Shown: piece after piece, positions 12,501-25,529 of the stretch | Layout: the number at the start of each line of letters is the position of its first letter | How positions within the stretch are numbered: position 1 is the stretch's first letter | Source: Ornithodoros turicata | Lineage: Eukaryota; Arthropoda; Arachnida; Ixodida; Argasidae | Direction: 5' to 3' | NCBI RefSeq assembly: GCF_037126465.1 | Contig: NC_088203.1 | Span: 81,378,168-81,442,167, forward strand | Length of the DNA: 64,000 bases | The notes under the pieces: generated by a model | The model's input: only the letters and a program-made list of their open reading frames with translations | The model's database searches: none | What the model was told of the DNA's origin: nothing | Position numbers and translations under genes: made by a program

Positions 12501-13633
12501 TAGATGCAACTTTTCTCCTGCAAATATTGCGCACAATTAGAGTTGCACGAAGTGGGTTCTGTTTCACACAGCGCGCAATTAGGCACATCTTGTAGCTGTC
12601 CTTGCAAGCTGTTCCAATGGTTCTTTGGAGAATTACAGAAGACATAACTCTTCCCTCAATACGCTTTTCCTCAACTCTCCGAGCTGCGCCCGCTGGACGT
12701 GTATGTTCCCGAATTATTGCTGATTTCCCAAAGTTGAGCAGCTGTTGCAGCGGCGACTTCAGCATAAACCGCTCATATTCGTTCCTTATACGGGTCTATC
12801 AGCTGCAACATCTTTTCACACGTCCTGGTGAGCTGGAAATAACACTGACAGTTCGCAATGAGGTAACCCAAAAGTACATTGACATGAGGTGTTTTACCCA
12901 AAAAACAACAGCGGGGATCGTCATGTTTGCTGTATCCTGATACAGTCAGCACTTTTCAGGACATTCCTTCTACATCACGTCATGGTGGCCGTACACAAAG
13001 CTCATCACATCAAATTACAACCCTTGAACTTCAAAGCTCATCATAAGACATCAATCTCAAAACCCAATATTCGACTTCCACTTCAGCATTACGTCACATC
13101 ATGGACATTCAGCATCAATTCCAACATCGCATCATATCGCAGTCCATCACTTAACATTGCACCATTCACACACGATGTGATGGTTAATGATTTCCATGAT
13201 GTCCATGATGACCATCGTGAACGAATTTGCCGACCGACATGGCACTCACACCACACACTAGTGCGAGCGCTGTGGGCTGAAGCAGTGGACGTTTCGTACA
13301 CATAATTACGTATAAGGAAAACCAGTCGTAGTTATTGCATTTGTTCAGTAGAGCAGCGAAGTGAAAGACAGACTGCGTGCGAGGGTCGCGGGAAGAATTG
13401 CTCATGTGGTTAACCCTCCTGCAACCCGTGCGACCACCATGGCTTTACTGTTCTCACGACGCAACATTGTTGCGCACCTCAGTTGCCACAAAAAATTGCA
13501 CCGTGTGAATGCACCCTTCGGGGTGCCTCATGATGCATGACGGTTTCGAATTTGGTGGCAACAAATGGCACGCGTGTGATGTTAGCCGAACACATTACTT
13601 ATCGAACATACGAACATATCCCTTACAAAGAGG

Positions 13634-13972
13634 TTGAACTACACAAAAAAGGGATGTAACATGAAGTATAAGGAAACGTTCACGGATTGTAAAGAAAGTG
13701 TTTTGTATAAAATTCCTCTGACCTGCGGAAAAGTATACATTGTGCACACTGCCAGATGTGTCAACACAAGACTGCGTGAGCGCAAGAATAAAAAAAATGC
13801 AGAAAGCAGTTCTTTAGTAGAACATTTAAAGACATGTAACAATTGTGCAGCCATGTATGAGAAAACTCAGATTTTAAGGAAATGTAGGGGTAGGGGAGCG
13901 TTAATGTTTGAGGAAGCGAGGCAGATCAGGTTGTTTGCTGATAATTGTGTAAGTTCGTGTTCAGTATTTTAG
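13634..13972 (+). pseudogene. Penelope-like element GIY-YIG endonuclease fragment
   Basis: The 112-codon frame has KESVLYKIPLTCGKVYIVHT followed by ARCVNTRLRER, SLVEHLKTCNNC and FEEARQI. This is the layout of the C-terminal GIY-YIG endonuclease of Penelope-like retroelements (usual form IPL-x-CGK-x-YIGQTGRCVN-x-RLREH). Here the YIGQTG core is altered to YIVHTA, so activity is unlikely. The domain normally nicks target DNA to prime reverse transcription. The RT part upstream is missing. A tail with GTCCTGTGTCGTCGTTAG near 14100 resembles a retroelement 3' end. Confidence 0.75.
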
Positions 13973-14974
13973 TCTGATAAGATACATGCATTTCTCGAAA
14001 ACACGAGCTAAAAACGTGCGTTTCAGTGGAGCGACGTGGCGCTGAAGTGTTGTGTAAGGTGATGGATCATTAAACATTTGTTGAAAGTGCAGTGCGTTCG
14101 TCCTGTGTCGTCGTTAGTGTTTTTAGCACTGGTTTTAGCGATTTGAACGTATTACGTTTAACCCTGATCTTGCCTTCTAATATTTTCGACGCAACTCGCA
14201 GCAGCATTTTCTCGAGACACGCGCACATCCCATTTCAACCACTGTCTCGTACCCCATTCGAATGCATAACCCGCAAAACACCCTGAGCTCTTCTCTGTCT
14301 CTAAAAAGGCGACTGGAATGCCACATATGCTCACGCACGAAGGTTGCAGATCCCAGAGCAACTCAACCGTAGCGAAGCACCACCGGGGCCTTGCGGGAGA
14401 TGCAGTAAACCGCTTGATCAATTAACCCTGCTCCAACGGCCTTATTAATTACCCTTCGCAAAGCCCCGGTCGCAACCGACTGCTCAGTTTTATTCCCTTC
14501 CACACACTTCCGATAAGCACGTCATAATCGCCCACCGAAGGGGAATGAGTACCCTCTTCCTGATAGGAAACAACAGTAATTTGTCGGATGCCGACCCTAT
14601 TAACTGACGAGGTATGCGGGAATTATGTAGCAGACAGGGTGCTGTTACAGAAATGGGGAATATTGTACCGTCTCTTCACTGTCGTACGTGTCCTAGAGAG
14701 AGCGGAGGGGGCAAATGCGAGGCGTCTGCCGTGTGTGTGATATGTGTATGTGGCTTTCGCGGAAGGTTTAACGGTGCCAGGGCGTGGGTTTAAAACAACG
14801 TTAAGGCAGGACGAAAGGAAACGTACGCTAGGTAATGGTACGTTCGCGTTGGAAGTTCTTAAATGAAGTAAAAGCCGACACGAGCGTGCGCTCGTGTATA
14901 TAGGTTTGAGTTGCGACATTTGTAGTCGCTATGTCATTATGGTTGTTTCCTCTAAATCTTTAGCAAACTTGGAA

Positions 14975-15127
14975 CCCAAGCAGCACAATGTACGGAAAGT
15001 CGAGTGCAATAGGGGTGGACGGGTAGGTGCAAGGCCTTGAACAGACCCTTGAAACTAAAGAACATTGATAAGACACATACCGTCCACCCCTATTGCACCC
15101 GACTTTCAGTACATTTTGCTGCTTGGG
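14975..15127 (+). repeat. Long hairpin, 48-bp arms
   Basis: CCCAAGCAGCACAATGTACG and following bases (14975-15025) are inverted at 15081-15127, ending GCTTGGG, with shared cores TGCAATAGGGGTGGACGG and CCGTCCACCCCTATTGCA. The loop is about 55 bp. It looks like a small palindromic mobile element. Confidence 0.75.
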
Positions 15128-15355
15128 AAGAGGTTGTGAATGGCGTATCTTTAAAATCTTACTGCTTCAGAATCTGTTTCCCAATCCACGCAGTGAAAGG
15201 TAATTATAGACGGATATTCAGAAAGCGTATCTTATCGGGACATCGCTTTTCGCGGTGTCGTGGGTGTGTGAGGACTGAGGTTTTTTTTTTTTTTTTTCGA
15301 CAGTGCGCATGGTATCTTGTTAGATTGTACAATCAATGTTGACTTGCGCTGCAGA

Positions 15356-15480
15356 CCAGGGTTGTGCGATTTAAATAATTCCGATTTAAATCGTGACTAC
15401 TCGTCTTGATTTAGATCGAATAATTTCCCCTAAGCAAGAACTGATCGAAATTCAGAAAGGAGCCCCGAAAAGTTGCAAAA
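15356..15480 (+). repeat. GATTTAAATC-rich end of a small element
   Basis: CAGGGTTGTGCGATTTAAAT begins at about 15357, followed by further GATTTAAATC and GATTTAGATC words. CAG plus short palindromes is a common hAT-like MITE end. The other end was not found. Confidence 0.35.
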
Positions 15481-16212
15481 GGGCACAAATATTTTGTTAG
15501 CAATAATCTCAGCAACGCTCACACTAATAATTCGTTGTTACAACGTCTACATATACCGAGTACCCACACAGCATTCTTTTTAGACACATCGTAACGGGAA
15601 CAATTGCGGGCAATGCGCGTTGCACTTCACACCAGATTTTCTATCCACTCAAGTTTTATCGATCTACAATTAATGAATGAGTCCAGTGAATGAGCTTTTT
15701 TTTTACTTGTGTGCGTCATCAGCCTCATCGTCAATGAGTCGAGTCAATAAGACAATAGTTAAAATGACCATATACCAAATACACCGATGACCTACAGCGC
15801 ATGGAACAGTGTACTTGTCCCTAGGACGGTATAGATATTGTCGTGAAGATAATGAAGACGATGCCCTGATCGTGCTCGCATCTGAATGACGCGCGTGCCT
15901 GCTTCTTCTTGCCGCTCAGAATAAACCTCTCGGTTGTCCCGCTGAGTTGCTCCCTCTTAATCCCCGACAATATACCGGGGCACCCGGGCCATTTTTCGTA
16001 GGTGCCTATAGTTTGGAGAAACACGCCAGGTGTAGCGGATACGCGGCGTACTTCTGTGTTGGGAGAGCATAAGTGTTAATGCTGGGGACATGTAGACGGC
16101 TCTTTGTTTTCTCATCATCTCATCATCTGTTTGTACTTTCTGTGTGTAAGCGTACTGGGGAAAGTCACATCCCCTGTTTTTCTTTATCGCATCACCATCA
16201 CCATCATATTCG

Positions 16213-16305
16213 TGTAGAGCGCACAGGAACGAGGAGTGATGAATAGACAGGACAAAGCGCTTTGTCCCGTCTAGTTATTCAGTCCTTGTTCCTGCGAGCT
16301 CTACA
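16213..16305 (+). repeat. Perfectly centred hairpin around AAAGCGCTTT
   Basis: TGTAGAGCGCACAGGAACGA is inverted as CCTTGTTCCTGCGAGCTCTACA, with the symmetrical centre ACAAAGCGCTTTGT. Arms are about 45 bp with no loop. I recall similar GTAGAGCTCRCAGGAACAAG blocks from Penelope-like element ends, but no coding part is seen here. Confidence 0.7.
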
Positions 16306-16589
16306 TCAATATGAGCTATACTCTTAGAGGCATTTGGTACAGGATTGGTACTCAGTTGCTTTTCTTTCTGGGGCTCCTGTAACTGACCTTAAATACCCTA
16401 AGAGTACCTTGTACGAGCTCGTAGATGAACAAAAAAAAACGATTGGTTGGACTGGGACGATGTAGTTTCGCTTCATGGTGCTAGCACGTTCGTACATGCA
16501 CATGGATAAAACGAAACCGATGCTGTCAGTGTCAGGTCATCGTACTTCATGACTAAGGAGAAAGAATGGCAAGTCCAAGGGCTGTAAAA

Positions 16590-17325
16590 GGGTAGGGTAA
16601 TGTGAATATTTTTTATCGTTACCGTTTCCATTTTCGTTACTGCAATATTTCCGTTTCCGTTATCTGTTTCTGTACCAGCCTTTCAATTTCGTTTCCATTA
16701 CGTTTCTGGTACTGTTTCTGATAATGGAACGACTGGCTGCGGGAGGACAGCCTTTTCGACACTGTAAGCAGCCCGTTTTGTTTAGTGCTGCTTCGGTGCC
16801 ACATCTACGCACCAATCAAGTGATTGCGCATCGATGGCATCCGCACATATCATGGGATTTTTGTTGTGGGAGTTTTGTTGTGAAACTCCAGAGACATGCC
16901 TTCATCCCATAGAGTGCCGTGCTCAAAGTTTGAGTCCAGCAACACAAGTTGGGCGTGAGTTGCGTGACCATGCAGACTTCCTTCTAATGTCGCATAGATA
17001 GGCAGACGCTCTCAGTAGTAAACAATACTTTCATAGACACGGTGAAATGACAAAGAAAACGAAAAGTCGGGCTTGCATGCACGCGCTATGTCATGGAATT
17101 TGTTGCGCAGGTCACATATGTTGACGTCATGAGTTATGTGGACTGGGACGAGTAAGCGACGACAGCCATTGGGAATAGAGAAAATAAATGAAAAGTCACT
17201 CATGTCATTGCACAACGGGGGTATCCATTACCGGAATTCAATACCGGACGATCATTTTCGTTTCTGTTTCCGGTAATGGCATACGGTAGAATGCGTTCCC
17301 GTTTCCGGTGTCGCTACCATCCCTG
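16590..17325 (+). repeat. GTTTCCGTTAC-rich element, probably hAT-like MITE
   Basis: Both flanks (16605-16730 and 17225-17340) are rich in variants of CGTTTCCGTTACC. The right edge reads GCTACCATCCCTG and the left edge GGGTAGGGTAATG, which can pair loosely as inverted ends. The middle (16730-17215) is unique. Assignment is by pattern only. Confidence 0.4.
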
Positions 17326-19172
17326 ATTTCGGTAATTCCGATGTAATTCAAATTAATCACATTCATGTGATCTTTTTATCCTTGATTTTTCTGCAACCCA
17401 ACCACAACCACATGATCTCTGGCAATGCTGTCATTGGATTCTTTTCTGAAGCATAATAACCTACTGGAATCCGCGGTGAGCAGTACTCAGCCCTGTTACG
17501 TTTACGTTTTCCTTTTCTTTCTTTTTTCTGTTTTATCTCCCTTGGGGTCCTCGAACCGGAAGCTCCCAGAACGTGCTACTTTTCAACTGCACCTACGACA
17601 CTCCGCCAAGAATGGCACAAATCTCGATAGGTCTGTTGCATAATAGAGAGAATGACTACGTTGAGTGGGAGACTATTGGGTTGCCGAGCGCGCGTTACGT
17701 GGGTCGGATTTTGTTTCGAAACCTTGTCTGAGATCAAACGGTTTTCGGTTGGTCTGGCTCTTTGGTCGGCAGGCAGAGCGCTCGTATATAACACGCCACC
17801 GCCACCACCTTTCTTCATGAAGGTTGCCGGCAATCGAATGACGGTGTTATCTATTGTGCTTCTTTCACACACATATATATTAAAGGGACACTCCTCTTCT
17901 CTGTGGTCAACCAAGAACGAAGTTAACAAAATCGTGTGTCTCATCCTATATTATGTGTCCTTATAACATCGCTTACAAGGAAATCTTTGGCATTTACGCA
18001 CCATGCCAATATATTTTTATTCATGAACGTGGTATAACTACATACATCTCTCCTCTTGAAAACTTTGCTTCTTTTATTTTGATTACTTCGAGGGCATGGT
18101 GAACTGTGTTCCCCTTTCCTGAAGGATGTCCATGACGGCTAAAGGAAACGTCTTGGAAGAACTACAAGCAAAATAATTAGTGGTCAGCCAGCGTACGGTT
18201 TGGTCTCACCAGGAAACGTCAATCGTATCCTTCTTCGTATTCCGTCTTCGTGTCCGACGAAGGAGATACCATGGGCTGAGTTACGAGAACATTGCAATGC
18301 GCTATCAACAGCAAGAAAGTGTTTGTCAGTGTTTGTCAAGCTTCAAGTAGCTCTAGTAGCACTATCAGAGGGCTCGGGAAACGTTTAAAATCTCTTTCTT
18401 TTAGTAATGAAGCGGAGTGTTCCAAAAAGAAAAAGAAATAAACCTTTGACGCGATTGAGCATGACGAAATGGTCGGGTGAAAAAACGACCGAAGGTGTTG
18501 CTCATGGTTGAGGATAGCAGTTTGTACACCGCAGCCAAATAACGTGCTCTAGATCACACATTCATCCACTATTTTATAGGACCTCCTCCCACCTGTGCAC
18601 ATCCTCTCCCACCAAATAAAACATATAACAATAACTCCAGTGTTGAAGGCTATTAAGACAAACATAGACGACAGTTAAGTGAATCGGCTGATCAGAAGAC
18701 TGAATTTTAGCCATCAATAGATTCATCCAAGTCACTGACCCAACTAGCAAGGTAGCTCAACACTTAGCTTCAAACGCCTTACCAACCTAAGAACGCGATA
18801 GTACCCAAAGGTGCCCAAGCGCCCTTTGATTACTGAGGCTAGCCTTTATACAGTTACTCTCATAAAACCAATCCAATTCAAAATAACCCAAGTGTAAACG
18901 TAAACCGATGTGCGAAGACGAAGTCACTTTCTGAAGCAGAACTAGAAACGGAAAGGAATGGGAAGGGAAGGGAAGAGCGCCTTTACGGCGCTCTAAATGA
19001 AAACAGAACTTGAATAATAGCGTTTCGCCTTCGTTTCTGTGCTCAAGACCTAAAAGAAGAGTCAGAAAACGGTTTGGAACACAGTTCTTTCTCTTTCTCT
19101 CAGTATGAATTGTTTTTAAGAAATGCGAACGGTGTGATCTATAATGACAATTTCATTGGAATCTAAAACATA
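17326..19172. other. Intron sequence, nothing recognised
   Basis: AT-rich with short frames only. TTAAAGGGACACTCC at 17880 resembles the end word at 21609 but has no partner nearby. Confidence 0.5.
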
Positions 19173-20452
19173 CGAGGGGTGTTCAAGTCAAACCGGGACT
19201 TTCCATTTTTCGCAAAAGTAACATGAACTTACAGGCGAGAAAATAGTTTTATTTTTCAACGTAATGTCCAGCTGCACTAATGCACTTGTCCCAGCGTTTC
19301 ACGAGGGCTTGGATGCCAGCAGCGTAGAAATCCTTACCGGCACGTAGCAGCCATGAGCCGGACCGGACCTCGTCGTGAAGCTGAAGCGGCTGAAGTGGCA
19401 GCTGAAGTGGCGGCCCCCAAGGAACGCCTTCAGTGGCCCGAAGAGATGGAAATCGCTGGGGGCGAGGTCTGGACTGTAAGGGGGATGTGGCAGCAACTCC
19501 CAGCCAAGTTCCTGTAAGGTGCGTGTCGTGAGGTGCGCTGTATGCGGGCGTGCATTGTCCTCTAGGAGGTGGAGGACTCCTTTGGTGATGAGGCCCGGCC
19601 GCTTTTGCTTCAGCGCCTTATGCACATCCCTGAGAAACTGGAAGTAATACGCACTATTGATGGCGGTACCACTGGGCAGAAAATCAACATGAACAACGTC
19701 AGCCTTGTCCCAGAAAACCGTGGCCATGACCTTACCCGCAGACGGGGTGCTTCGGAAGTTAGACTCAGGAGTGAAATGGTGCACCCACGTTTCATCGCAC
19801 GTGATGATCCGATCAAGGAACGGCTGTCCTTCAGTGTCGAAACGGTACTTTAGTTCTTGGGAGATTTCCAGTCTTCTCTGCCGGTCAAACACGGAGAGCT
19901 GCCTGGGGACCATTGGGACCCAACGGGCACGAACTTTCCGAAGCTGGAGGTGTTCATGAATAATAGTGTTCAACGTTCCCACAGAAAGGTCCGTCTTTCG
20001 AGCCAGTTCGAGACATGTTATCCGTCGGTCCTTGAGGATCAGGCGCTCCACAAGTTGGATGCTCTAAGGAACTCCGACACTGGCTCTGAGCCGCCCTGGC
20101 CAGGATCGTCCTGCACTGATGTACGGCCGTCTCGGAACCGTTTTCACCTCTCAAACGCTTTGCTGCGGCTAAGTGTATCGTGGCCATACTGAGCCTGAAG
20201 TCTTCTGTGAATTTCAGATGACTTTACGCCATCATTCACGAGAAACTTCGTGACAATTCGCTGTTCGATGTGCGCGCTCACCTCGTTGCCGGCCATCTTG
20301 TCCAGCACGTGTCTTCCGTTTTGCACAAACTTTGGACCACCACGTGGTGAACGCGGAGGCCTGTCGCGTGTGAAAATGTCGAAAAACAGGTAGCGCGAGC
20401 GATTTGTACACTCAGGGGACAGAAAGTCCCGGTTTGACTGGAACACCCCTCG
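19173..20452 (-). mobile_element. Mariner element B, full length, TA-flanked
   Basis: Inverted repeats begin CGAGGGGTGTTCAAGTCAAA at 19173 and, read inward from 20452, CGAGGGGTGTTCCAGTCAAA. Both run on into CCGGGACTTTC. TA duplications lie at 19171-19172 and 20453-20454. The length of 1280 bp fits mariner. The ends and the protein differ from element A, so this is a different subfamily inserted in the opposite orientation. Confidence 0.93.
19249..20296 (-). pseudogene. Mariner transposase, multiply broken, DD34D intact
   Basis: Read on the minus strand, the protein starts MAGNEVSAHIEQR (20296) and has the SSEIHRRL helix-turn-helix. It meets TGA at 20146-20144, where a tryptophan is expected before KRFRDGRTSVQDDP. 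A frameshift follows near 20060-20090. The frame then resumes from VERLILKDRR through WVPMVP, CDETWVHHF (first Asp), EDNARPHTA (second Asp) and SPDLAPSDFHLF (third Asp), with 34 residues between the last two. About 15-20 codons seem to be missing near 19751, between the HHFTPES region and PSAGKVMATVFWD. Around 19380-19415 a triplicated GCTGAAGTGGC word accompanies another frameshift. The tail then ends FYAAGIQALVKRWDKCISAA and GHYVEK, with the stop at 19251-19249. It is an inactive relic. Confidence 0.9.
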
Positions 20453-20789
20453 TACATGCGACAGAAAAGTGAGCTCTAGACGCAATAGACACCCTTATTC
20501 ACGTTAAAGCATGCAGAAAGGTAATCACTCTCGTCCTTTCTGAACGACAGTTTCCCTTGCCGTCGATGGGATACCATATCCTCTACTGCCTGCACTTATT
20601 CCGATACATTTGGCGACCGTCTCCGAATTTAGGAGGAGGAAACGTATGGAATGGACAGTTTTTGATCCCTTGATGCAAACATGTGCTGTTCGTCGTTTTT
20701 CAAGAATCCATAGACTTCAATTCACATCTTGGGCTTGTCTGCATGGCCCAGAAAGGTGAGCAACAATGCGGCATACACGAAACGATCTC

Positions 20790-20897
20790 CCGGGTTCGTA
20801 CAAAAGAAGAAAAAAGGAAAAGAAGAAAAGAGAAAGAAGAAGAAAAAGAAAAGAAGAGGTTGAAGATGAAGAAACGAAGAAGCAGAAGAAGAGATAT
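20790..20897 (+). repeat. GAA/AAG purine-rich tract
   Basis: About 100 bp of nearly pure purine on the plus strand, mostly AAGAAG and AAAGAAGA. It could form triplex DNA. No gene. Confidence 0.85.
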
Positions 20898-21608
20898 GTG
20901 AGTGACCCAATTTACTCGGAATGCTTTCTTCGCACCTGAAATTCCTCATGCGCTCCGACAAGATTCCTTCAATATTCTTTATGTATCTTTCATGTCCTTT
21001 ACAAATCTGTGTGTTTATTACCACGCCTGTCGTTTCTCCGACGTACGCCCTTCAACAATCGTGTCCCTATTTGTCTGTAATTGTATGCAAGGAACAAGTC
21101 AGACTGCCTGCGTATAGTTAATCAGTGTTTGATCGTGGTGTTTGCTGCTACATCTCCTTGTTTTGCATGCTTTCGTATCTGGGAGAACCCGATCCCGGAA
21201 AGTGGACTGGGGAATCGGGGATCGGAAATTGTGTGCGGAACGTTTTCTCTCGATACTAGAACATTTGTTCATTGGTTTGAGGCTTTCTCCTTGTGTCTAT
21301 CTCGTGCTATATCTATCTCTTCATTCTGCTCGTTTTCGTGCAGCTAGTGTAAAGCGCCGGCGTAGGTTCAGTGCAGAAAAGAACGAACAGCGATCAGAAC
21401 GAAGCAATGAAACGCGGCGCAGGTTCCACTGAAGTCACCAGCGTAACATACGCACCCAAGCCAGTGTAAGATTTTCTGCACTACAGCGGCCAGCTGAATG
21501 AGTCAATGAGTCAATCCTTACGCTTGCACGGGATCTGGATTGGAATTTAAGGGGCTATGAACTCTACCAAGCTAGCCCGCCGACTGTGTCGGCTCCAAAC
21601 AGCAATTT

Positions 21609-24600
21609 TAAAGGGACCGAAAAGTGAATATAAACTTATCGAAACTTTATGTTCAGCGAAAAGCTTGAACCTTCAAAAGTTCAAATATCAAAGAACTCCG
21701 CTGAAATCGCTGTAGTTTTTATGTAATCGAATTTTCATAATTGCATGTCCAGGGACCTAGTAGGGAAACTGAGCAGTCTGTAAACAATTGCATGACCCCG
21801 CGTCATCTGTCGAGAACGCATGTAATACGCGCGCTTCCGGGCGCTAATCCGGCGAAAACGAAAATGGCAGTGGGCATTTGTGACCACTTTCTACGTCGAG
21901 AATGTCGAGCCTCTTGAACATCAGTGCGCTGGAATTCCGCATTCGAGAACTGTCTCACACACAGAACTTCTGTTCGTGCGTTATAGCGTGCTGGAAAGTG
22001 TGTGCTTCGCAGAAGAAGATTCCTCGTCCAGATATTAACCGGAGTCACATTCGACCTCAGCAGTAGCTCACCGTGCCGTGAACATGGACTGTTTTGTGAA
22101 ATTTCCATGTATCAGGGAGAAGCAGTTGTGTAAGCCGAAATAAGCGGTGTTTTTTCGTCGTGCAGGTGTTCATGTGTGAAATGCAAACCGACGGATACTA
22201 CGGATGGATACTACGGTTTTTGCTGCCGAGAGGTAGAGAATGCGTGTGAAAAGTAGACAGACAATTGCATCACAACAAACGAATATTTCGAAATACTGTG
22301 CCTTGACACCGAAGTACTGCAAGTGTCTTTTACATACATCCGAGAAACATGGCAACATACGCGGCAACGCCGTGTGATCTTTAAGCGCTATACTTGAACG
22401 GCAAATTGGACGGAAAACCCTTATTTGTGCAGGAAATTCCGTTATATCACCTGTCGGCCATTCACAAAAAGGATATGGGGTGCTCCGAGAAAATACAATA
22501 GAAAGTACTCCACTGGATCTCGATCTGCGTCGTACATGCTATTAGGGATGCTTTCCCATCAGTGCGCAGACTTGTAGAAATGTTGATGTCAGCAAATTTT
22601 TATTTATTGCTTGCCGCAAGTTTTTCTCATTGCTTTTTCTTTGCTGTCACAGCATGTTATAATTACTAGTTTGTTTCTGGAGGGTTAAGTAACCTGGGGG
22701 CGTATCTGTATTTGTAGATTGTATTCATGTCTTGTATATATGAGGAGTAAATAAGATAATTTTAATCAGTGTCATTCAGCTGAACTGTGTTTATATCCTC
22801 CTAATATACTTCTTATTGACCACGTTTCCGAATGATAATTAATATTTGAGCCAAGATTGGGATTTAAGAACTTTTCTTCACGTGTATTAAGTGAGACAAA
22901 AGAAATATACAATGAAGGTTGTACAACAACAGCAAATCTCCATCGACTAAAATTTTATATATGTGGATGCTACCACATCGTGTAGTTTCTATCCAAAAGT
23001 AGGACTAAGCAAGGTTGTTTGGTTGTTGTTGGTACGTTGTCGGCATGTTGATATGCTATACCGTTATAGCACATCAATATACATGAAGGGCGAACACAGC
23101 AGACAGCGTGATGGCTGCAAACTCTCAATTGAAGATTTATTCAACAGAACAAGAAACTGAAAGCATAAGTAGAAAAAGGCAGTGCCCATGCAACGCAGAA
23201 CCACATTTATCTCTGAGAAGGTAGGATTGGGAGAGCAATAAATAGAAACGACCGTTCTGTCCGAGATAGGGGAACTCTGCAAATTAAGGACCAATATGAT
23301 GTAGCCTTGCATGGCTCACTGTAGCTGTGACACGCTTCGAACAATTCCAGTAGGGGGGCTTCAAAGACAACGAACTTTCGCTGTTTCACTGGGCATTCAA
23401 GTGTAGAGGATGCATCTCTAGAAAACTAATTAGCGTTCCTTAGTCCCCCCCCCCCCCCCCATAACTGTACCTCACCAGGAAGTAGCCCTCTACCCTTCAA
23501 AGAAGCTACTAGTTCTCATCGGTGTCTCCTCCTGCTGTTGACGTCATATTAATGTTCTGCACCTGTCCAAAGACTCCAAAAATGTCACAAAGTCTGCAAC
23601 ACGTAACAGATCTAGTGCTTCCATCTGTGGACTTTGCACACCTGCTTTCAGCTGTTTCTGTCATATCAACTTGAGTGCTTGGATCACACACACACGAAGC
23701 AGTCTGGCGCTACTTCAACACTGGAAGGCCCCTAACATCAAATTTGCTGATGTTGACGATGTTCAGTACGGGACAAGTAGTTTAACATAAGTTAAATGGA
23801 ATCGCTATATTATAATTTATGCATGTGTGACACCTGTACATACCTAAGAGGTTGTGTTGAACTCGTCACTTCGGTGAAGCAAAATCACTGGTTACTGAAC
23901 GGCAGTTTGCTTCGGACGTCTTCGCAATTCGCCTTCTACGTCATCTTCGTAGTCATCGGCAGCAAAATGAGCTCAGCACACACGACACGACTGCTGTATC
24001 TAATACCAGAGCGCTTCGAACCACATTCGTTTTCTCCCACTCTACTGTGGAATCTTGTGGTAGGAAACGCCCGTCGTCGAACATGAACGAAGATGATTTT
24101 TGCATCCCCGAACACCAAAACTACGCCAGGCATATGTAAGTCACAGCAGCCACAGACATGTCATTCACTTCCATTTTCTGCTTCGCGCGACCAGCATGAC
24201 CACCCACGACGTAGACAATAAAATACAATAAACGCGATAACACAGACGGCCGTGCAGATGGCGCGGCGGATCGTCTCGTAGCGGCGAAGTAGCTGAATGC
24301 TTTATTAATGCTTTATTGACGTAGAAACTATGGAAGTGAGAGCCATTCGTAAAATGGTGTTTAGCTGTAAGATAATGTGCGTCAACTTTGTTCTCTACAA
24401 AATTAGCTCTCACGTGGTAAGGGTTGACCAATCCCTGGGAGCCCTGGACCCGAAACCCAAGTTGCTCTTTTTCACCCTTCGTTGGCAGCACCGTCCATGT
24501 TCCGGCAATCCTCAAAATATTTATACGTAAAAAAATATGCGAATTGAGAAGTAATGCTTTCTGTGTGTTATCAAACAATGATGTTGTGCACGATAATGGC

Positions 24601-24640
24601 CCAAAATATTGGGGTTATTTTTCACTTTACAGTCCCTTTA
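21609..24640 (+). mobile_element. Candidate 3-kb terminal-inverted-repeat element
   Basis: TAAAGGGACCGAAAAGTGAA at 21609 matches inverted TAAAGGGACTGTAAAGTGAA ending at 24640, and both continue into AT-rich sequence. The 3-kb interior holds no intact transposase. One minus-strand frame at 23691-23509 has a Ser/Thr- and Cys-rich stretch, but I could not assign it. A run of 16 C lies at 23445-23460. The pair could instead be ends of two separate MITEs. Confidence 0.4.
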
Positions 24641-24694
24641 ACTGATTGGTTGTGACAGCTTTCGTATGAATGAATCCGATAGGTCCCTATCTTC

Positions 24695-24912
24695 ACCACA
24701 TATAGCACGCTCCTAACCAAACATCATTCCGAATGACGACGTTCTCGCCCCTGATTTGTTGATAACGGGAGGCGGATACTATTATGTAAACATTATGTTG
24801 GGCATTATGGCTGCAAAATAGGCTGCGCTCCCTATTTTCAACAAATCAGGGACGAGAACGTTGTCATCCGGGTTGGTGGTTAGGTTGGCTATAGGGGCGT
24901 GCTGTGTGGTGT
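24695..24912 (+). repeat. Fold-back repeat
   Basis: ATAGCACGCTCCTAACC and GACGTTCTCGCCCCTGATTT (left) are inverted as AAATCAGGGACGAGAACGTT and GGTTAGGTTGGCTATAGGGG (right), around a 55-bp centre near 24800. No coding frame. It lies just right of the end at 24640. Confidence 0.6.
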
Positions 24913-25529
24913 AGTTCATTTTTAAGAGTGCAGAGCAGAACGTTTTGTGTGCCTCCGCGTTGGCGTCTGATTGGGTGCTAAAATTCTTCAAGTGACGTAA
25001 CAATGGACAGAGGTATCTGGATGGCGGTACGTCTACTCGGCCGTATCCGAAAAAAAGTGCGTTTTTGTATTAAAGCTGCACACGTTATGGAGGAGAAGTA
25101 TTGAACAATAAATTGTAAATAGAATTACGAAGCGCAGAAGAACAATATTACACCTATTAGACCCGTAACTAAATGATTTTGTTCATTCGCTGGATGCCGT
25201 CGCGACGATTATATTAAAGGGGTAATGCCCTTGTCAAGCAGCCTCGTGCTGCTTTTTGGCTTCCCCCTGATTGTGTTCGTTATCTGGAAGTTGCAATAAA
25301 GCATCGTTTATCGTTAAAAAAAAAAAAAACCTGCAGGAGTTCTTACCTCCTTTAAGAAGGAACAGTGCTAATTTGACGATCGTCGACACAGTTTTACCGC
25401 ACTTAACGCAGAAGATGAAGGAAGTGTCAAAATATCTAATGCATGTTACACAGTCGCTCACAAGCACTACGGAAACGCTCCTTGCGGCAACGCTACAGGC
25501 CATAACGAACGATTTCTAATGAAAGGAGG

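Noticed and set aside
20683..20901. Lysine/arginine-rich frame
   Set aside because: It is a translation of the GAA/AAG purine tract.
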